Below, in pieces: positions 50,140-62,002 of a stretch of DNA of 64,000 nt; the first letter of the stretch is position 1; each line of letters starts with the position of its first letter. Under the pieces are notes generated by a model, which saw only the letters and a list, made by a program, of their open reading frames with translations, was not told the DNA's origin and made no database searches. The translations under genes were made by a program, and so were the position numbers. The stretch is taken from contig NC_069368.1 of assembly GCF_021730395.1 (NCBI RefSeq), positions 10,558,001-10,622,000 of the forward strand, given 5' to 3'. This DNA is from Mercenaria mercenaria. Taxonomy: Eukaryota; Mollusca; Bivalvia; Venerida; Veneridae.

Positions 50140-51125
50140 ACAAAGCTGCGTTGATACCAGTGAGAAAATCATAAACAAAAGGGCTAAGATGACCCTAGGT
50201 CACTCACCTGAGAAACACACCATAACAGTATATACATGTTTGACCTAGTGATTTCATTGAAACAAATATTCTGACAATTTTCATTAAAATTGGACCAAAC
50301 ATCTTTAGGGTAAACAGGTATTTTCTTTGATTTGACATAGTGACCCCACATGACCCAGATTCATGTTTGTCCAAGATTTCATAAAAACAAATATTCTGAC
50401 AAAAAGGTTCAGACAGAATTGAGCAAAAAAAGTGACCTCTAGAGTGTATACAAACTTCCTTTGATTTGACCTAGTAACCTAGTTTTTTGCCCCACGTGAC
50501 CCACATTCGAAATCTACCAAGACTTTAAACATCAATATAAACATGTTGACCAAATTTCATGAAGATATGGTCATAAACATGACCTCTAAAGTGTTATCAA
50601 GCTTTTCCTTTGATCTGACTGGATGACCTAGTTTTTGACCCAACATGATCCAGATTCAAGCCTGAACTAGAAGTCATCAAGATAAACATTGTGATCAAAT
50701 TTTATGAAGATCCGGTGTTCTTTGATTTGACCTTGCGACCTAGTTTTTGACCACATATTACCCATATTGAAACTTGACCTAGATTTCATAAAGGCAGTCA
50801 TTCCGACTAAATTTTATGAATATCCAGTGTAAAATGCAGCCCCTATTGCGTACAAAAGGTTTTTCTTTGATTGACAAGGTAGCCTAGTTTTTGACCCCAG
50901 ATAACCCATATTCTAAGCCAACTTAGATTGCATCAAGACAAATATTCTGATCAAATTTCATGAAGATAAGGTGAAAAATGCAGTCCATGTTGCTTACACA
51001 AGGTTTTTCTTTGATTTGACCTAGTGACCTAGCTTTTCTCCCAAGGTGACCTATATTCAAACTTGACCTAGATTTTATCAAGATAATTATTTTGACCAAA
51101 TTTCATGAACCCCAATTGAGCAAGA
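50140..51125 (-). repeat. diverged bivalve array ('gacctagtgacctagtttttgacc')
   Basis: Seven or so units of about 120-140 bp share 'tctttgatttgacctagtga', 'cctagtttttgaccc', 'acccatattc', 'gattt(c/t)at.aagacaaa' and 'atttcatgaagat'. Individual units are strongly diverged. A relative lies at 57510-58200. Confidence 0.75.
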
Positions 51126-51159
51126 GCTGTCACTAATGGTGACAAATGCCCCCGCAGCA

Positions 51160-51570
51160 CCTTGACCTTTGACCCCAAAGTCAGTAGGGGTGGTGTACTC
51201 AATAAGTACCATCAGCATGTGAAGTTTGAAGGTCCCGGGTGCAGTGGTTCGCGAGTAAAGTGCCTTCATGAAAAAAGTTAACGTTGGCCCCTGTGACCTT
51301 GACCTTTGACCCCAAAGTCAGTAGGAGTGGTGTACTTAATAAGTACTATCAGCATGGTAAGTTTGAAGGTTCTGGGTGCAGTGGTTCGCGAGTAAAGTGC
51401 CTTCATGCAAAAAGTTAACGTTGGACCCTGTGACCTTGACCTTTGACCTGGTGACCCCAAAGTCAGAAGGGGTGGTGAACTCAATAAGTACTATCAGCAT
51501 GTTAGGTTTGAAGGTCCTGGGTGCAGTGGTTCGCGAGTAAAGTGCCTTCATGCAAAAAGTTAACGTTAAC
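51160..51570. repeat. three tandem units of 129-136 bp with TGACCTTGACCTTTGACC
   Basis: Units start near 51162, 51292 and 51428. Each holds 'ccttgacctttgacc', 'ccaaagtcag.aggggtggtg', 'caataagta(c/t)(c/t)atcagcatg' and 'cagtggttcgcgagtaaagt'. The third also has an extra 'tggtgacc'. Confidence 0.85.
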
Positions 51571-51589
51571 TGCATACGCTCAAACATTC

Positions 51590-52240
51590 TGGTCAAATTT
51601 CATGAAGATCCTATGTAAAATGGAGTCCCCATTGCCCTTATATCATATGATGTGGGTGGTGATCTGGTACAAAAATTTAAAGTTTGAATCAAATCAGTTT
51701 TGTTTAAAAATAAATAGAGTGAAAGTTCATAGAAACTATAACCTGAAATGTTTAGTAAAAAGGGGGATAACTCATAAAAACAGGTGTGACAGCTACGTTC
51801 ATTGTGTCAAATGATGTAGGCGATGATGATAAGCAATTTTTAAAATGCATCAAAATTAACATAAATTTCTAAGTAAAAAGGAACATAATTCATGAAAATC
51901 ATGCCAGAATTATGGACCTTGTGTCATATGATGTAGGTGATTTTGTGGAACAACTATCTTAAGTCCGAATCAAATCGATTCAGTGACTGAGATAAAGTTA
52001 AAGTGCCTGAAATTCTAAGTAAAAAGGGGTATATTTCATGAAAATTAATATTGGTGCATGAGTTATGACCCTTGTACCATATGATGTGGGTGATGATGAG
52101 GAATAACTATTTTAAGTTTGAAGCAAATCCATCAAGTAATAACAAAGATAAACAGAAAGTGTAAATAACTTTAACCAAGGCGAGGACGCGGAAAAAAACG
52201 CCGGCGCCGGGTCGAATAGGATAGCAGTCGAGCTAAAACT
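51590..52240 (-). repeat. diverged tandem repeat ending in the AGCTCGAC head (inverted)
   Basis: Three to four units of about 150-165 bp share 'ttgtgtcatatgatgtgggt', 'gatgatgaggaa', 'aagtttgaatcaaatc' and 'aagtaaaaaggggata'. The end, 'cgaggacgcgg...cgccggcgccgggtcgaa' and 'cagtcgagctaaaa', is the inverted form of the head at 37855. Confidence 0.7.
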
Positions 52241-52639
52241 GATATACACACTCAACTTCCAACGTCGATCGCCTGAAGGCTTTCCGGGTATTATTTAAAT
52301 GTTCATGTCATTCAATTAAAAGAGCACATTTACAGTTAAACGAATGTGGAAGGAAAGTTTCAGTACATTCAATAATGGATACTGAACTACCCGCTTACAT
52401 GAAAAATTTTGACATAGAAAATATCTGTTAATTCATTTGGATATCAGCATAGCGCTTTCTGACAAGAATATTTCTAGAATTGATCGATATGCATGAATAG
52501 AAAATACATGTATATAAATAAACGGTTTGTAAAACAAATGCGTCCTGCATAATCCATATCGACTCATTTTCAGCCCTTAGATCATCACGAGTTACTAACC
52601 ACCAAAAATAAAGGGTCATCTACTGACCACGAGGAATTA

Positions 52640-53020
52640 TCCTATAAAGTTTGTGACTGTATTCAAAAGCGTTACTGAGCTGAAACTGTTTTCAGTGTAA
52701 AAGTTATTGTGATCTTGACCTTGGACATATTGACTCAGAAATGAATAATGGTCATTAACTGACCCCTGGCAGTCAACGTAAACTGTTTGAAGATGTCGAA
52801 GGGTTCAAACGTTTCCGAATTGAAACTAATCTCAGTTTCGCGTTCACTGTGACCTTGACCTTTGGACCTACTGATCCCCCCTCCAAAATAGGATTCATCA
52901 TCTGCACATATACAATTATCATGCGAAGTTTGACAACTGTTGGCCAAAGTGTTCGTTAGTTACTAAACGGAAACCAAGTTCAATGTCAATGTCAGTGTGA
53001 CCTTGAAACTTAAACAACAG
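52640..53020 (+). repeat. diverged repeat with 'gtgaccttgacctttgga'
   Basis: Three weak units share 'tgtgaccttgac', 'gagctgaaac.gttttcagt' and 'aggrttcatcatctgcaca' type text, a family often seen in clam intergenic DNA. Confidence 0.45.
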
Positions 53021-53139
53021 ACCTATTAAGGGTTATTATTCTATGAAGTTTTACCGTACATCGTTTTGATTTGACCTAGTGATCTTGTTTTTTTTTTTTA
53101 CCGAAGTTAACATGTATCCAGCATTTAAGGATGTACGAG

Positions 53140-55320
53140 CGAATTTTTTCTAACGTTTAGAATTTTTTCATACCCTGTGAGCTTGAAGAACACGAGTTTC
53201 TAAGACAAACAAGAGCAGAAAAAAAACATAGGTCACCGAACTTGTTTTAATTTTATAGGGTATTTTCTTCACCCACTGTTTACGCATTTTCTGAAATTTT
53301 GTAAAATTGAAAAAATGTTGGTACTTTATAATATCCTACTTAATCTTACAGTGATTTCAGGTCTTACAGTTTAATATGAATATATGGTGATGTCAGTATT
53401 ATATAAGCATAAATGTCACTAACAAATCTTTTTAATTTTTACATGTTGACATAATTACCCTACCCACTTTATTTTCAATGGAAAAACGTATTTAGATCTA
53501 CAAACATTTTCAAAATATTTTGCAGCATTAATGACACACAAAAATGCTTCAAAATGGAAAGAAAAAAAGTTGGGGTCACCGTGCATCTAAGAGATTTATT
53601 AAGAAAAAACTGTTAAAAAGTGGTGAATTTTGGTATTTTTTGTTCTTTTTGTTTTAATTTATAGTTTCTAGATAATATAAAGTGCTATCTTGAAAACTTT
53701 TATTTATTTATAGCTTAACATTATATGTATCAGTCAGAAAAAATATCAAAACCAAACCTGATCTACTTTAATAGATATTTGAAATTACCTACCCCTACCC
53801 CATTGTAAATCTTACGTCAATTTTAGACAAATGCCCATATTTTTTTTATTTTCCTCCACTACCTATAAATAATTATGAATTTTCCACTAACTCCCACCAC
53901 CTATTATTATTCAGCCCCGGCCGAGGGGGCCCGTGCCCCCCCCCCCCCCCCTCCCCCAGTTGGCCGAGAAATGACATGTACTCATCAAAGATGCCCCTCA
54001 AAATTTAGACCAAGAAATGCACCAGAGGCCACCATTTCATACCTGTATTTCAAAATTTCCAGGGGGAGATCCCCCTACCCCAACCCCCAGTCAAGAGGGG
54101 AGTATCGTACTCCTCCAATACCTCAAAATGTAGACCTAAAATGCACCAGAGGCCACCATTTTATGCATGTAATCCGATTCGCCCCTGACCCCTGAACCCC
54201 TACCTAACATGAGCAAAGGCGCCCCCTCGCAAACCTTGCGTCTCGGCGTTGATGTCCTCGTTCAAGACTGGTGCCCCCCCCCCCCCCCCGTCAAAAATTT
54301 CTGGATCCGGCCCTGTTATTAAATGTACAAAAATCGAAACATGGAGAGGTCTATTGTTATAACCGATGGCGGTAGTATTTACCGTTTTCCCTTTCTATAT
54401 CTCAAAAACGTTGAAGAGTCACCAAATTGCTTCATTCCGCTTCGAAACTTCGCCATTAGAATAGAAAAATGTTTATACCCCACCCACCTGATTTATTATA
54501 ACCTCACACGTAAAACATGTTCGTTTACCGGTGAAACAATCGTAATTACATGCCTGTTAGTGTATAAAGGTTAACATCCTTTCTTTTTGAAAGTTGAACT
54601 ATAATAATACTCGAATGCAAAATATTGTATGAGCCTGTCACGGACGTACAGACACGATATAAATTAAAACTCTTAAGCATGCATTTTCATTAGGATGTAG
54701 AGCATTTTGTTTACAATTAAAGAGAATTCCTGTAGTTTTTTTCCTTTCATAGAATTTTTTTAAATTCACATATATGATAGGAAAATTTGTGCTGAAAACA
54801 ATGAGCAAATAAAAACAATAGGTCACCAGGCTTGTTTTTGTGAAAAATTGTTTTGAACACACCCACTGTTGCTGAAACTGCCAGCGATTTTTTAACATTT
54901 TCATAATTTTCTGCTTTTTTATAAATACCAACCAAAATATACATCCAGGCAGCACAATACGGTTTTTTCTTTTTACAGATTTTATTATATACTTATTTGA
55001 TATCATAGTCATATTTGTAATACTCTATCCTTACAATAATGGGTACAAATGAAAAAAAATATTGTTTCATATTTACTTTTGTGAACTTTTTCAATGAAAA
55101 ATACCCATAGTGAAGAATATTTTTTTTAAATTTTGAAAAAACTCTTTCATAGATTTTTTTCTTTTTCTTCTTGTGTATAGATAATTGTATTGTGAGCACA
55201 AAAATGGCTAAAAATGTATGGGTCACCAGGCTAAATTTTATGTTAAGACCGCTAGAATACAACACCTGTTCGGACGGAAATGGCGCGAACCTGGCCAAAT
55301 TGATTACATGTATATCTGCT
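53140..55320. repeat. mosaic of dispersed repeats with poly-C tracts
   Basis: Related blocks with 'ataggtcacc.(a/g)(a/g)cttg' and 'acacccactgtt' occur near 53230, 54815 and 55215. A separate block at 53862-54315 ends 'ctggatccggccctg' and holds a tandem doubling of 'atgcaccagaggccaccatt'. C runs lie at 53936-53951 and 54274-54289. No gene; the 106-codon frame in this block is repeat-derived. Confidence 0.5.
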
Positions 55321-56395
55321 AAAAGTTAAAAAAAAAGTTTTAAAAAAATCTTAATTTTTTCTATAATTGAATACTAAATAATCTGAAAGGTGATATTGTC
55401 TTATCAGTACTAAGTCAATTATCTTACATTATATGAACAACACTGTCTTTGTACTAAAATGCGATGTGAAAACACAACCACAAAAATAGCAAGATACCTG
55501 TCAGGCATGATACTTGTCAATACAACATAACCTAGTATCAACATTTGATTACTGATATAACTTATCAAAAATGTTATTTCATTCAAAATTCCTCATATTT
55601 AAGATTGTCTGTAACATGTTTCAACAAATGTTGACTTCAGTTCAGTTTTCCATAGAAAGTGTCGGCTGCGCAGAAAGATGCGCATAAAAAACTATAGGAA
55701 TTCCCTTTAAATAAACGTTTTAACACAGTTATGTTTCTTGTGACGCGAAAATATATCGCCAATACGTAATTTTCTATAAGCGCGCGGTCATTACCGAAGG
55801 AGCATCCTGGAAGGCACGTGCAGTTTTCCCGCCTAAATACAAAGAAGAAACGTCTGCTTCCGGTTATCAAGAAGGCCCGATTTTTACGCATATTCATCTT
55901 TTATTATTCACGTTTCCATCTTAACGTTCACATCTGCAGGTGTGTTCAATCAAACATTAGGAAAATCTTCCGAACAATGTACGAAAATGTATATATCGAT
56001 CCAGTAGTTTCTACTGAAATATCATGTTGAGTCATAAAACATACACGTATCATGCCCCACGCCGACAAGACTTGTCATTTCTTTGGACATGATATATGGA
56101 ATATTTGTCAACCGTTTTAAGAATAATGACTTCACGCAGTACATGTTTTGGTAAACTTGTTTTAAAGACACTGTCCTCCAGATCGTACGACAACAGAAAA
56201 AAATGAAAAAAAAGTTAGATATCAAAACCACTATTGTTGTATTTCTTAAGGTTTTAAGACTTAGTTACTGACAGATTATGTTATAGAAACACCTAAGAAT
56301 TAGTTGTTTTTGCGAGTTTTTCCATTCAAAGTACTGGTATAGTGTAGGTAAACTGCCTTTATATTTATTAAACGACCGCTACGCGCATATTTCTC
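55321..56395. other. intergenic DNA, one dispersed motif
   Basis: Nothing coding seen. At 55788-55833 lies the inverted form of a text also found at 63616-63652 (GGCGGGAAAACTGCACGT, then GCTCC.TCGGT), so a small dispersed repeat is likely. Confidence 0.35.
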
Positions 56396-56520
56396 AGTGG
56401 TGTATTGGTCAGGACCGAAGGAAATTTTTATTGCCGCGGCGGCCGGTGTTTGATTTCCAACTCGAGCATGTTTTTTTTTCTCTCTCGCTCTTGATTTGGC
56501 AGATTAGAAACAAAATCTCA
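56396..56520 (+). repeat. degenerate tRNA-derived SINE-like fragment
   Basis: It shows 'agtggtgtattggtcagga' (A-box-like), 'gccgcggcggccggtgtttg' and 'tttgatttccaactcgagca' (compare the B box GGTTCGANTCC), followed by a T/CT tract. It is too decayed to be a tRNA gene. Confidence 0.35.
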
Positions 56521-56638
56521 TGTTCTATTGTCCAAAATATGACAAACTTTTAGCGAAAATCTGGGGGTCAGTGCCTTTAAATGGCTAAACGCGAATTTTG
56601 AATTTTATGATGTTGGTTTTCTTAGCGACTTACACAAT

Positions 56639-56962
56639 TTATTGTAAAAAGGTTTCCGAATCGGCTAGTGCTTCATAAACATATTGAAATACCCGAGTCA
56701 GATATGTCCTTAATATGGATAATGACGATATGTTATTTACGTCGGCATCGGATAATGAAATCGATACCATTGATCTATTAACATACGATTTCACGTGGAA
56801 TGTGAACGCCAGTTTTTGTATTTGTGCGAGCATGGAAAAATTCGACTGATCTTCATGCAAATAATTTTTACTCAATTCACGCATGTTTTCGTTTCGGCCT
56901 GCCTCGATTTCACATTCTATTTCTTTTCCCGGCGTATGCGAAACATCCTTAACTGGTGGCAT
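56639..56962 (-). CDS. hypothetical 107-residue open frame
   Basis: It starts ATGCCACCAGTTAAGG (good Kozak bases) and ends with a stop that overlaps an AATAAA word (ttacAATAAAttg), which could be its polyadenylation signal. The composition is polar with Asn, Ser and Glu (VSHTPGKEIECEIEAGRNEN near the start). No known domain, signal peptide or membrane span. A long frame also exists on the other strand, which lowers confidence. It may be a chance frame or a short gene. Confidence 0.2.
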   Translation of the reverse strand: MPPVKDVSHTPGKEIECEIEAGRNENMRELSKNYLHEDQSNFSMLAQIQKLAFTFHVKSYVNRSMVSISLSDADVNNISSLSILRTYLTRVFQYVYEALADSETFLQ

Positions 56963-57299
56963 AACAACGTAACGTGCCAGTCAGAATATACGAGTGTGAA
57001 TGCTGAAAGGCGGAAAAAACGAAATATCAATCGGTCTTCAGGGATTTCATTGAATTCTACACAAGTGCGAGATATAGGACATAATCGGTGACACGATTAT
57101 ATCACGTCAGTAAATGTTGATTGACAAACCTTCGGCGATTATGGACGCTGACTGCAAATTTAACGGGAATGAGACAGAAAAATGAAATATTTAATGACCA
57201 GAAATAAAAAAAAAGATCAAATTTCTTAGATCGGTAATGTCAAAATTGTGTTCCGTGTATCGCGGTCAGTAAAGGAAAATGTCCGTAAGTAATGAAGAG

Positions 57300-57490
57300 A
57301 GATTATCAAACACCACTTTCCAACCCCCCCCCCCCCCCACATAGTTTTAATATTTTTACAATCCTCCCACCACCCATAAAGACGATTTTTGCGATGATTA
57401 TGATTTTCTGATGGACCCCACCACCCATAATTATGATTTTCCGATGGACCCCACCACCCGTCAATAGAAAATTCTGTTGCCGTCCGACAC
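57300..57490. repeat. poly-C tract and short tandem repeat
   Basis: A C15 run at 57324-57338 is followed by two to three units of 'tatgattttccgatggac' + 'cccaccacccata'. Similar text occurs near 53862. Confidence 0.7.
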
Positions 57491-57509
57491 CCCCATACAG
57501 TTAATTCTG

Positions 57510-58200
57510 GAATCGCCCTAACCTAGTGACCTAAATATTTATCTAGATACTTGACATAGATTTCATAGAGAGAAATCAATAACTTATGATGATCAACTAC
57601 AAAAGGATTTTGCAGACTAAAGTTTCCTAGTGTTGACAACAATTTCAAAATTGGCAAAGATTTCATGAGGACAAAAATTCTGACTAATTTCTATGATGAT
57701 CAAAATTGAGCCGCGCCCTGAGAAAACCAACATAGTGGCTTTGCGACCAGCATGGATCCAGACCAGCCTGCGCATTTGGGCAGTCTGGTCATCCATGCTG
57801 TCCGCTAACGGTTTCTTTAATTGCAATAGGCTTTGAAAGCGAACAGCATGGATCGCTATTGCAATAGGCTTTGAAAGCAAACAGCATGGATCCTGACCAG
57901 ACTCTGGTCAGGATTTATGCTGGTCGCAAAGCCACTATGTTGGTTTTCTCATGGCGCGGTTCAAATGATAGGTTTGGCATCTAGATCGTTAATTTGTATT
58001 TCTATGATCTGACACTGTGACCTAGTTTAGGATCTCAGGTAAACCAGTTTAAAACTTGACAAAAATTTCATAAAGATATAAACATTCTGACAAAGTTTTA
58101 TGAAGATCTACTAGTATTAGAAAACCTAACCTCTAGTGTGAAAACAATGTTTTCCTATAATTTAATTTAGTGACCTAGCTTTTGACTTCATGTATATTGG
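57510..58200. repeat. diverged 'cctagtgacctag' repeat, hosting a MITE
   Basis: This is the same family as 50140-51125 ('acttgacatagatttcata', 'gacctagttt', 'aaaacttgacaaaaatttca'). The MITE at 57708-57962 splits it. Confidence 0.6.
57708..57962. mobile_element. MITE, 255 bp, with roughly 60-bp inverted ends
   Basis: The left end (GAGCCGCGCCCTGAGAAAAC, then CAACATAGTGGCTTTGCGAC) pairs with the right end (GTCGCAAAGCCACTATGTTG, GTTTTCTCATGGCGCGGTTC). The centre repeats 'gcaataggctttgaaagc' and 'aacagcatggatc'. This is an abundant clam MITE family. A clean target-site duplication is not evident (AAATT against AAATG). Confidence 0.85.
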
Positions 58201-58517
58201 TTTTATTTACGGTACCAACACAGCAGACACAGGAGAAATTATATGGTGCCAAACAGCGGTAAAAGAATTCGTTTAGCAGCTCATTTACATCAGAATGAAA
58301 ATATCATGTCTGTATGAAATCAACTTTTTCATCTGCTACAGCAAACCGAGTATTTAATCTCTATATGTCGCTTATTACGTTTAAGCAGTGGTTGAGACAA
58401 TTATTCTTACAAAGTTGTGTGAAGGTGGGTTTGAAAATGTGGGCTTTAAAAGTGAAAGCAAGGTTTTAGTATTAATATGTCTAGTGACCAAGTGTTTCAT
58501 CTCAGATGGCTAAGTAA

Positions 58518-59422
58518 TACCCCCTTCACATCTACGATTTTTCTTACGATTTGTGACGGATTCCACAAAGTCGTAAAAGTTCACCGATTCCCCACATTTA
58601 CGAACTATTTAAGAGCTGTGTACGATCAAATTGCGATTTATTCCGAGTAATTACGATGCATTTACGACTAAAATTACCGATTTGTTCTGAGTAATTACGG
58701 ATCAATACGATCGTTTTACGAGCTATTTACGAGTTATTTACGAGCTGTTGCGAGTGAATTACGGATTATTATGATTCACAAAAGGCTTTACGAGTACATT
58801 ACGATTTGTTTACGAGTTGTTACAAGTAGTTACGTGTTAGATACGAGTATTTACGAATATCATGTTTTTGCAATTCAAATTTGCATTCTTCTTGTTGACT
58901 ACCTCCTTTTTAGGTGGCATTGCTGCAGATATGATTGAGGTTTCACTCCTTTGACGTATTGACAGCACCTGAAAGGAACTGTTCGATTCGGTAGCTATTA
59001 TGCCTCTCATAAATCGTAAAGCATACGTATTTTATCGTAAAGTACTCGTAAAGTACTCGTAAAGTGCCCGTAACATATCGTAAACCCCTCGTACCGCATC
59101 GTGAAAGAAAACTAAGTCTTTAAGATACGTTTACGAGCGCTTACGTATGGTTTACATGTTGTTTACGATACTTACGACTTGTTACGAGCTCTTTACGAGC
59201 TCTTTCCGAGCTATTCACCGATAATTCAAATCGCGGACGATCGTAAGAAATTTTTGACATGTCAAAAATATTACCTCAACGTTCACGATAGCTTGCGATC
59301 TTTTGCGAGTGGTGCCGAGCTATTAACGACTACCGACGAGCTATTTACGATTGCCTGCGACTGCCTACGAGTTGGCAAATCGTAAGGAATCGTAAGAAAA
59401 AATCGTAGGTGTGAAGGGGGTA
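58518..59422. mobile_element. 905-bp TIR element, TAA duplication, filled with TTACGA words
   Basis: The left end TACCCCCTTCACA(TC)TACGA and the right end mirror each other over about 36 bp with one or two differences. TAA flanks both sides (58515-58517 and 59423-59425), as in PIF/Harbinger insertions. About thirty TTACGA/TCGTAA words fill the inside. In the clearest part (58708-58760) they repeat every 11 bp: TTTACGAGCTA, TTTACGAGTTA, TTTACGAGCTG. Orientation switches near 58985 and again near 59120. The short open frames are by-products. No transposase. Confidence 0.8.
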
Positions 59423-60012
59423 TAAGGTAGTTCTGCACGTTTGGGTAGAATTTTTTTACAATGTAGAATTCGATTAAACCCAATTTTTTCAAAACTTCAG
59501 AATTCGAATAGAAAATTCAGCAAATAAAAATGTTAGGGTTGTGTGCTTGACTTTTTGCTAGACTGGTTTGAATTTTTTGGAAGTCACACAATGTTTCATA
59601 AAGGGAGTCTATGAGAAGATCACAAATTTCATGTTTTTTTCAACAATATAGATTTTAATGAAACTTCTCACAGTCGTAAATAAACTTATAGTCTGGTCTA
59701 TAATTTGATGAAATAAAATATTTAAGTCCGTGTGCTTATTTTTGTGATGACCATGATTTAAGTGAACCGCACATTTAAAGCCAATATAAACACATGTTTT
59801 TAAATTATTTAACTTTTCAGATGTTTTAATATCATATTTTAACTTTAGAAAGAAATTGACAGTGCCATTGTAATAAATTTACTCACGGGTTGCTATTGGT
59901 TTATGAAATGATTTTCGTTTCCGTACGCCGAATCAAGGCTTTATTCTACGTTTTCCGGATAAATGACATTACATCACCACTTCCGTTTTTTCAAATGTGC
60001 AGAACTACCTTA
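59423..60012. mobile_element. TIR element, about 590 bp, abutting the TTACGA element
   Basis: The left end TAAGGTAGTTCTGCACGTTT and the right end AAATGTGCAGAACTACCTTA are inverted copies with one mismatch. The TAA at its left tip is also the target duplication of the TTACGA element. That element therefore seems to have inserted exactly at this tip, or this element's border should be read one step further left. Confidence 0.7.
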
Positions 60013-60837
60013 AGGGTAACATAATGAACAATTAAATTAACATTGTGATTACTATAGTATTAACGTTTCAATTGTTTGCTGACGGACACAGCGAAACCAC
60101 AATAGCCATCACGGAGCACTTTGTGCTCAGGTGTGTTATAAACTTAACAAAATTAATAGTGAAGCAATAATGTTTATGCCACTTCTTGTGCTGATACAGG
60201 CAGTAACACGTCCTGACATGGTCTTTTTGTACTGTTGTAGAACAGCGCTGCAAATGTTCGCTTCGCTTATTGACTAAACTATTATTGTCATAAAATACAT
60301 AACTTCTTCACTTATTAAGCCAACAGGGTTTGTTGAACACATATCTATACCAAATTCGCTGAAGATTGGACGAGAAATAAATCAGTGTTTTTGCTTTAAA
60401 GAACACAGTCTGCATTTTTCATTGTTGTGCTGCACTTGACGGATTATGACGGTGCTTGACTTCTTTGCTTTTACCTGAAATGTAATGTAGAAACGTATAA
60501 CATATGAACACAATTTACTGTCCTATCTTTGAAATGTTAGAACGTGTCATATACAACGGAAATATTTTGTGTTCCACACTAATCATACACGCTTTTCGTG
60601 TATTTTGTAAAATATAGGACTGGCGACGGGTTATGTGGGAGACTCCATGGCAAATAGCAAGGGACGGACTAATTGGATATTTGTCCCCTTTTCTGCTTAG
60701 TCATGCCCTTTACGGTGTTTCTACTGTGTGGATCATATCATCATTTTTTATATCGGAACTACTCTTTAAAACCCTTTTGATTCCATATGACAGCGTATTT
60801 TGGATAAAATAATAAAATTACTGTATATTCATACATG

Positions 60838-60902
60838 TACACGCACGCACGCACGCACGTACGCACGCACGCACGCACGAAAGCACGCACATACATACAT
60901 AC
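60838..60902 (+). repeat. (ACGC)n/(ACAT)n microsatellite
   Basis: About ten ACGC units with two variants, then four ACAT units. Confidence 0.9.
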
Positions 60903-60971
60903 ACATCATATTGTAGAACCAATCTATATTTATAAAGAGCTATGCAGCACGCTAGCTACACAGGGACTGAT

Positions 60972-61330
60972 TACACCAAACAGGAAGTGACTACTCAGTG
61001 TTAATGTGAAGTAGTCAAAGATGTAGTTCCATGCTGTTGATGAAATCTGGTATGAGGCATATGAGGATGTGGCAGTTATGATTTTGGCTTATGTTTATTG
61101 CTTATTGTAATGAGAAAAGATATAGACCATTTTCATTGTAAATTTCCAGAAATAAGTTTTATTCTTTGAGAAAATGTCTACATACGCGTAAGGGCTATTT
61201 TCATGGGAGCATTTTTAATGGCTGATGTTTCTCAGAACAGATTATTTTTCTAATATGTAACATAATATGTCAATATTTTTCTATTTTTGATAAGAAGATA
61301 TGTCATACTAAATGACCATATATATGGTTT
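60972..61330 (+). mobile_element. second, truncated copy of the MITE at 8332-8794
   Basis: It starts ACACCAAACAGGAAGTGACT, followed by the matching texts 'atgtagttccatgctgttga', 'gaaaatgtctacatacgcgt' and 'ttcatgggagcattttt'. The right inverted end is missing: similarity fades after 'agaagatatgtcatact'. Confidence 0.65.
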
Positions 61331-61893
61331 ACATCAGCGCTGGTTTACATATCATTGAAATGCTCTAAAGTGCTGAAAATGAAGTCTAAACGCCTTTATC
61401 GAGTTCATATCAGATGCTGCATCTATTTTCACGAGTGGAACTTCCGCGAGTGAAAATTTAACATATGGTGTTCAAGAGTGAAAGATATTTTGATATTGCA
61501 TGTAAAACAAACACACTTTCTTTTTATTTTACCTTTATACTAAAATGAACCCATTTTACAGCCTTACTAGTTGAATATGTATTATATATCTATAGCATTC
61601 TATATCTATTTCATCTATCCAATCGTGAACGTTAATTTGCAACACCGTTTTCACGTGACCGTACAATATATTACCATATTTGATGCACATGTGTACAAAA
61701 GAGCCTGTATTTTTTCGTATTTGGACGGTTCAACTGTCCAATGTTAAACATACAAAAAGCCCGAAACGCAAGAAAATGTTCCGAATGTAAACCGGTTGAA
61801 ACAGGCGCTCTATGTGTTTTTTTTTTTCGTCTTGAAATCAAGAAAGCAGCAGAATCATTTCAAACTTAAATAAAATAGATATAGAATAAAAAG

Positions 61894-62002
61894 AACATTG
61901 TACTGTACAATACGAGATATATTTTGACTCCTAGCAGCTCGTCCAATATGGTTTTCTCAGCAACTCTTCCAAATATATCTCCGTATTGTACGGAACAATG
62001 TT
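61894..62002. repeat. foldback hairpin, 30-bp arms
   Basis: Left arm 'aacattgtactgtacaatac' + 'gagatatatt' and right arm 'aatatatctccgtattgtac' + 'ggaacaatgtt' pair with a few mismatches around a loop of about 45 bp. Confidence 0.6.

Noticed and set aside
53875-54195. 106-codon Pro-rich frame
   Set aside because: It runs through a poly-C tract and a dispersed repeat; composition is explained by the repeat.
56396-56520. tRNA gene
   Set aside because: A- and B-box-like words are present, but no cloverleaf can be formed; it is better read as a decayed SINE head.
58550-59400. Coding frames in the TTACGA-rich element
   Set aside because: They occur on both strands because the 11-bp word lacks stops in some frames; no protein features.
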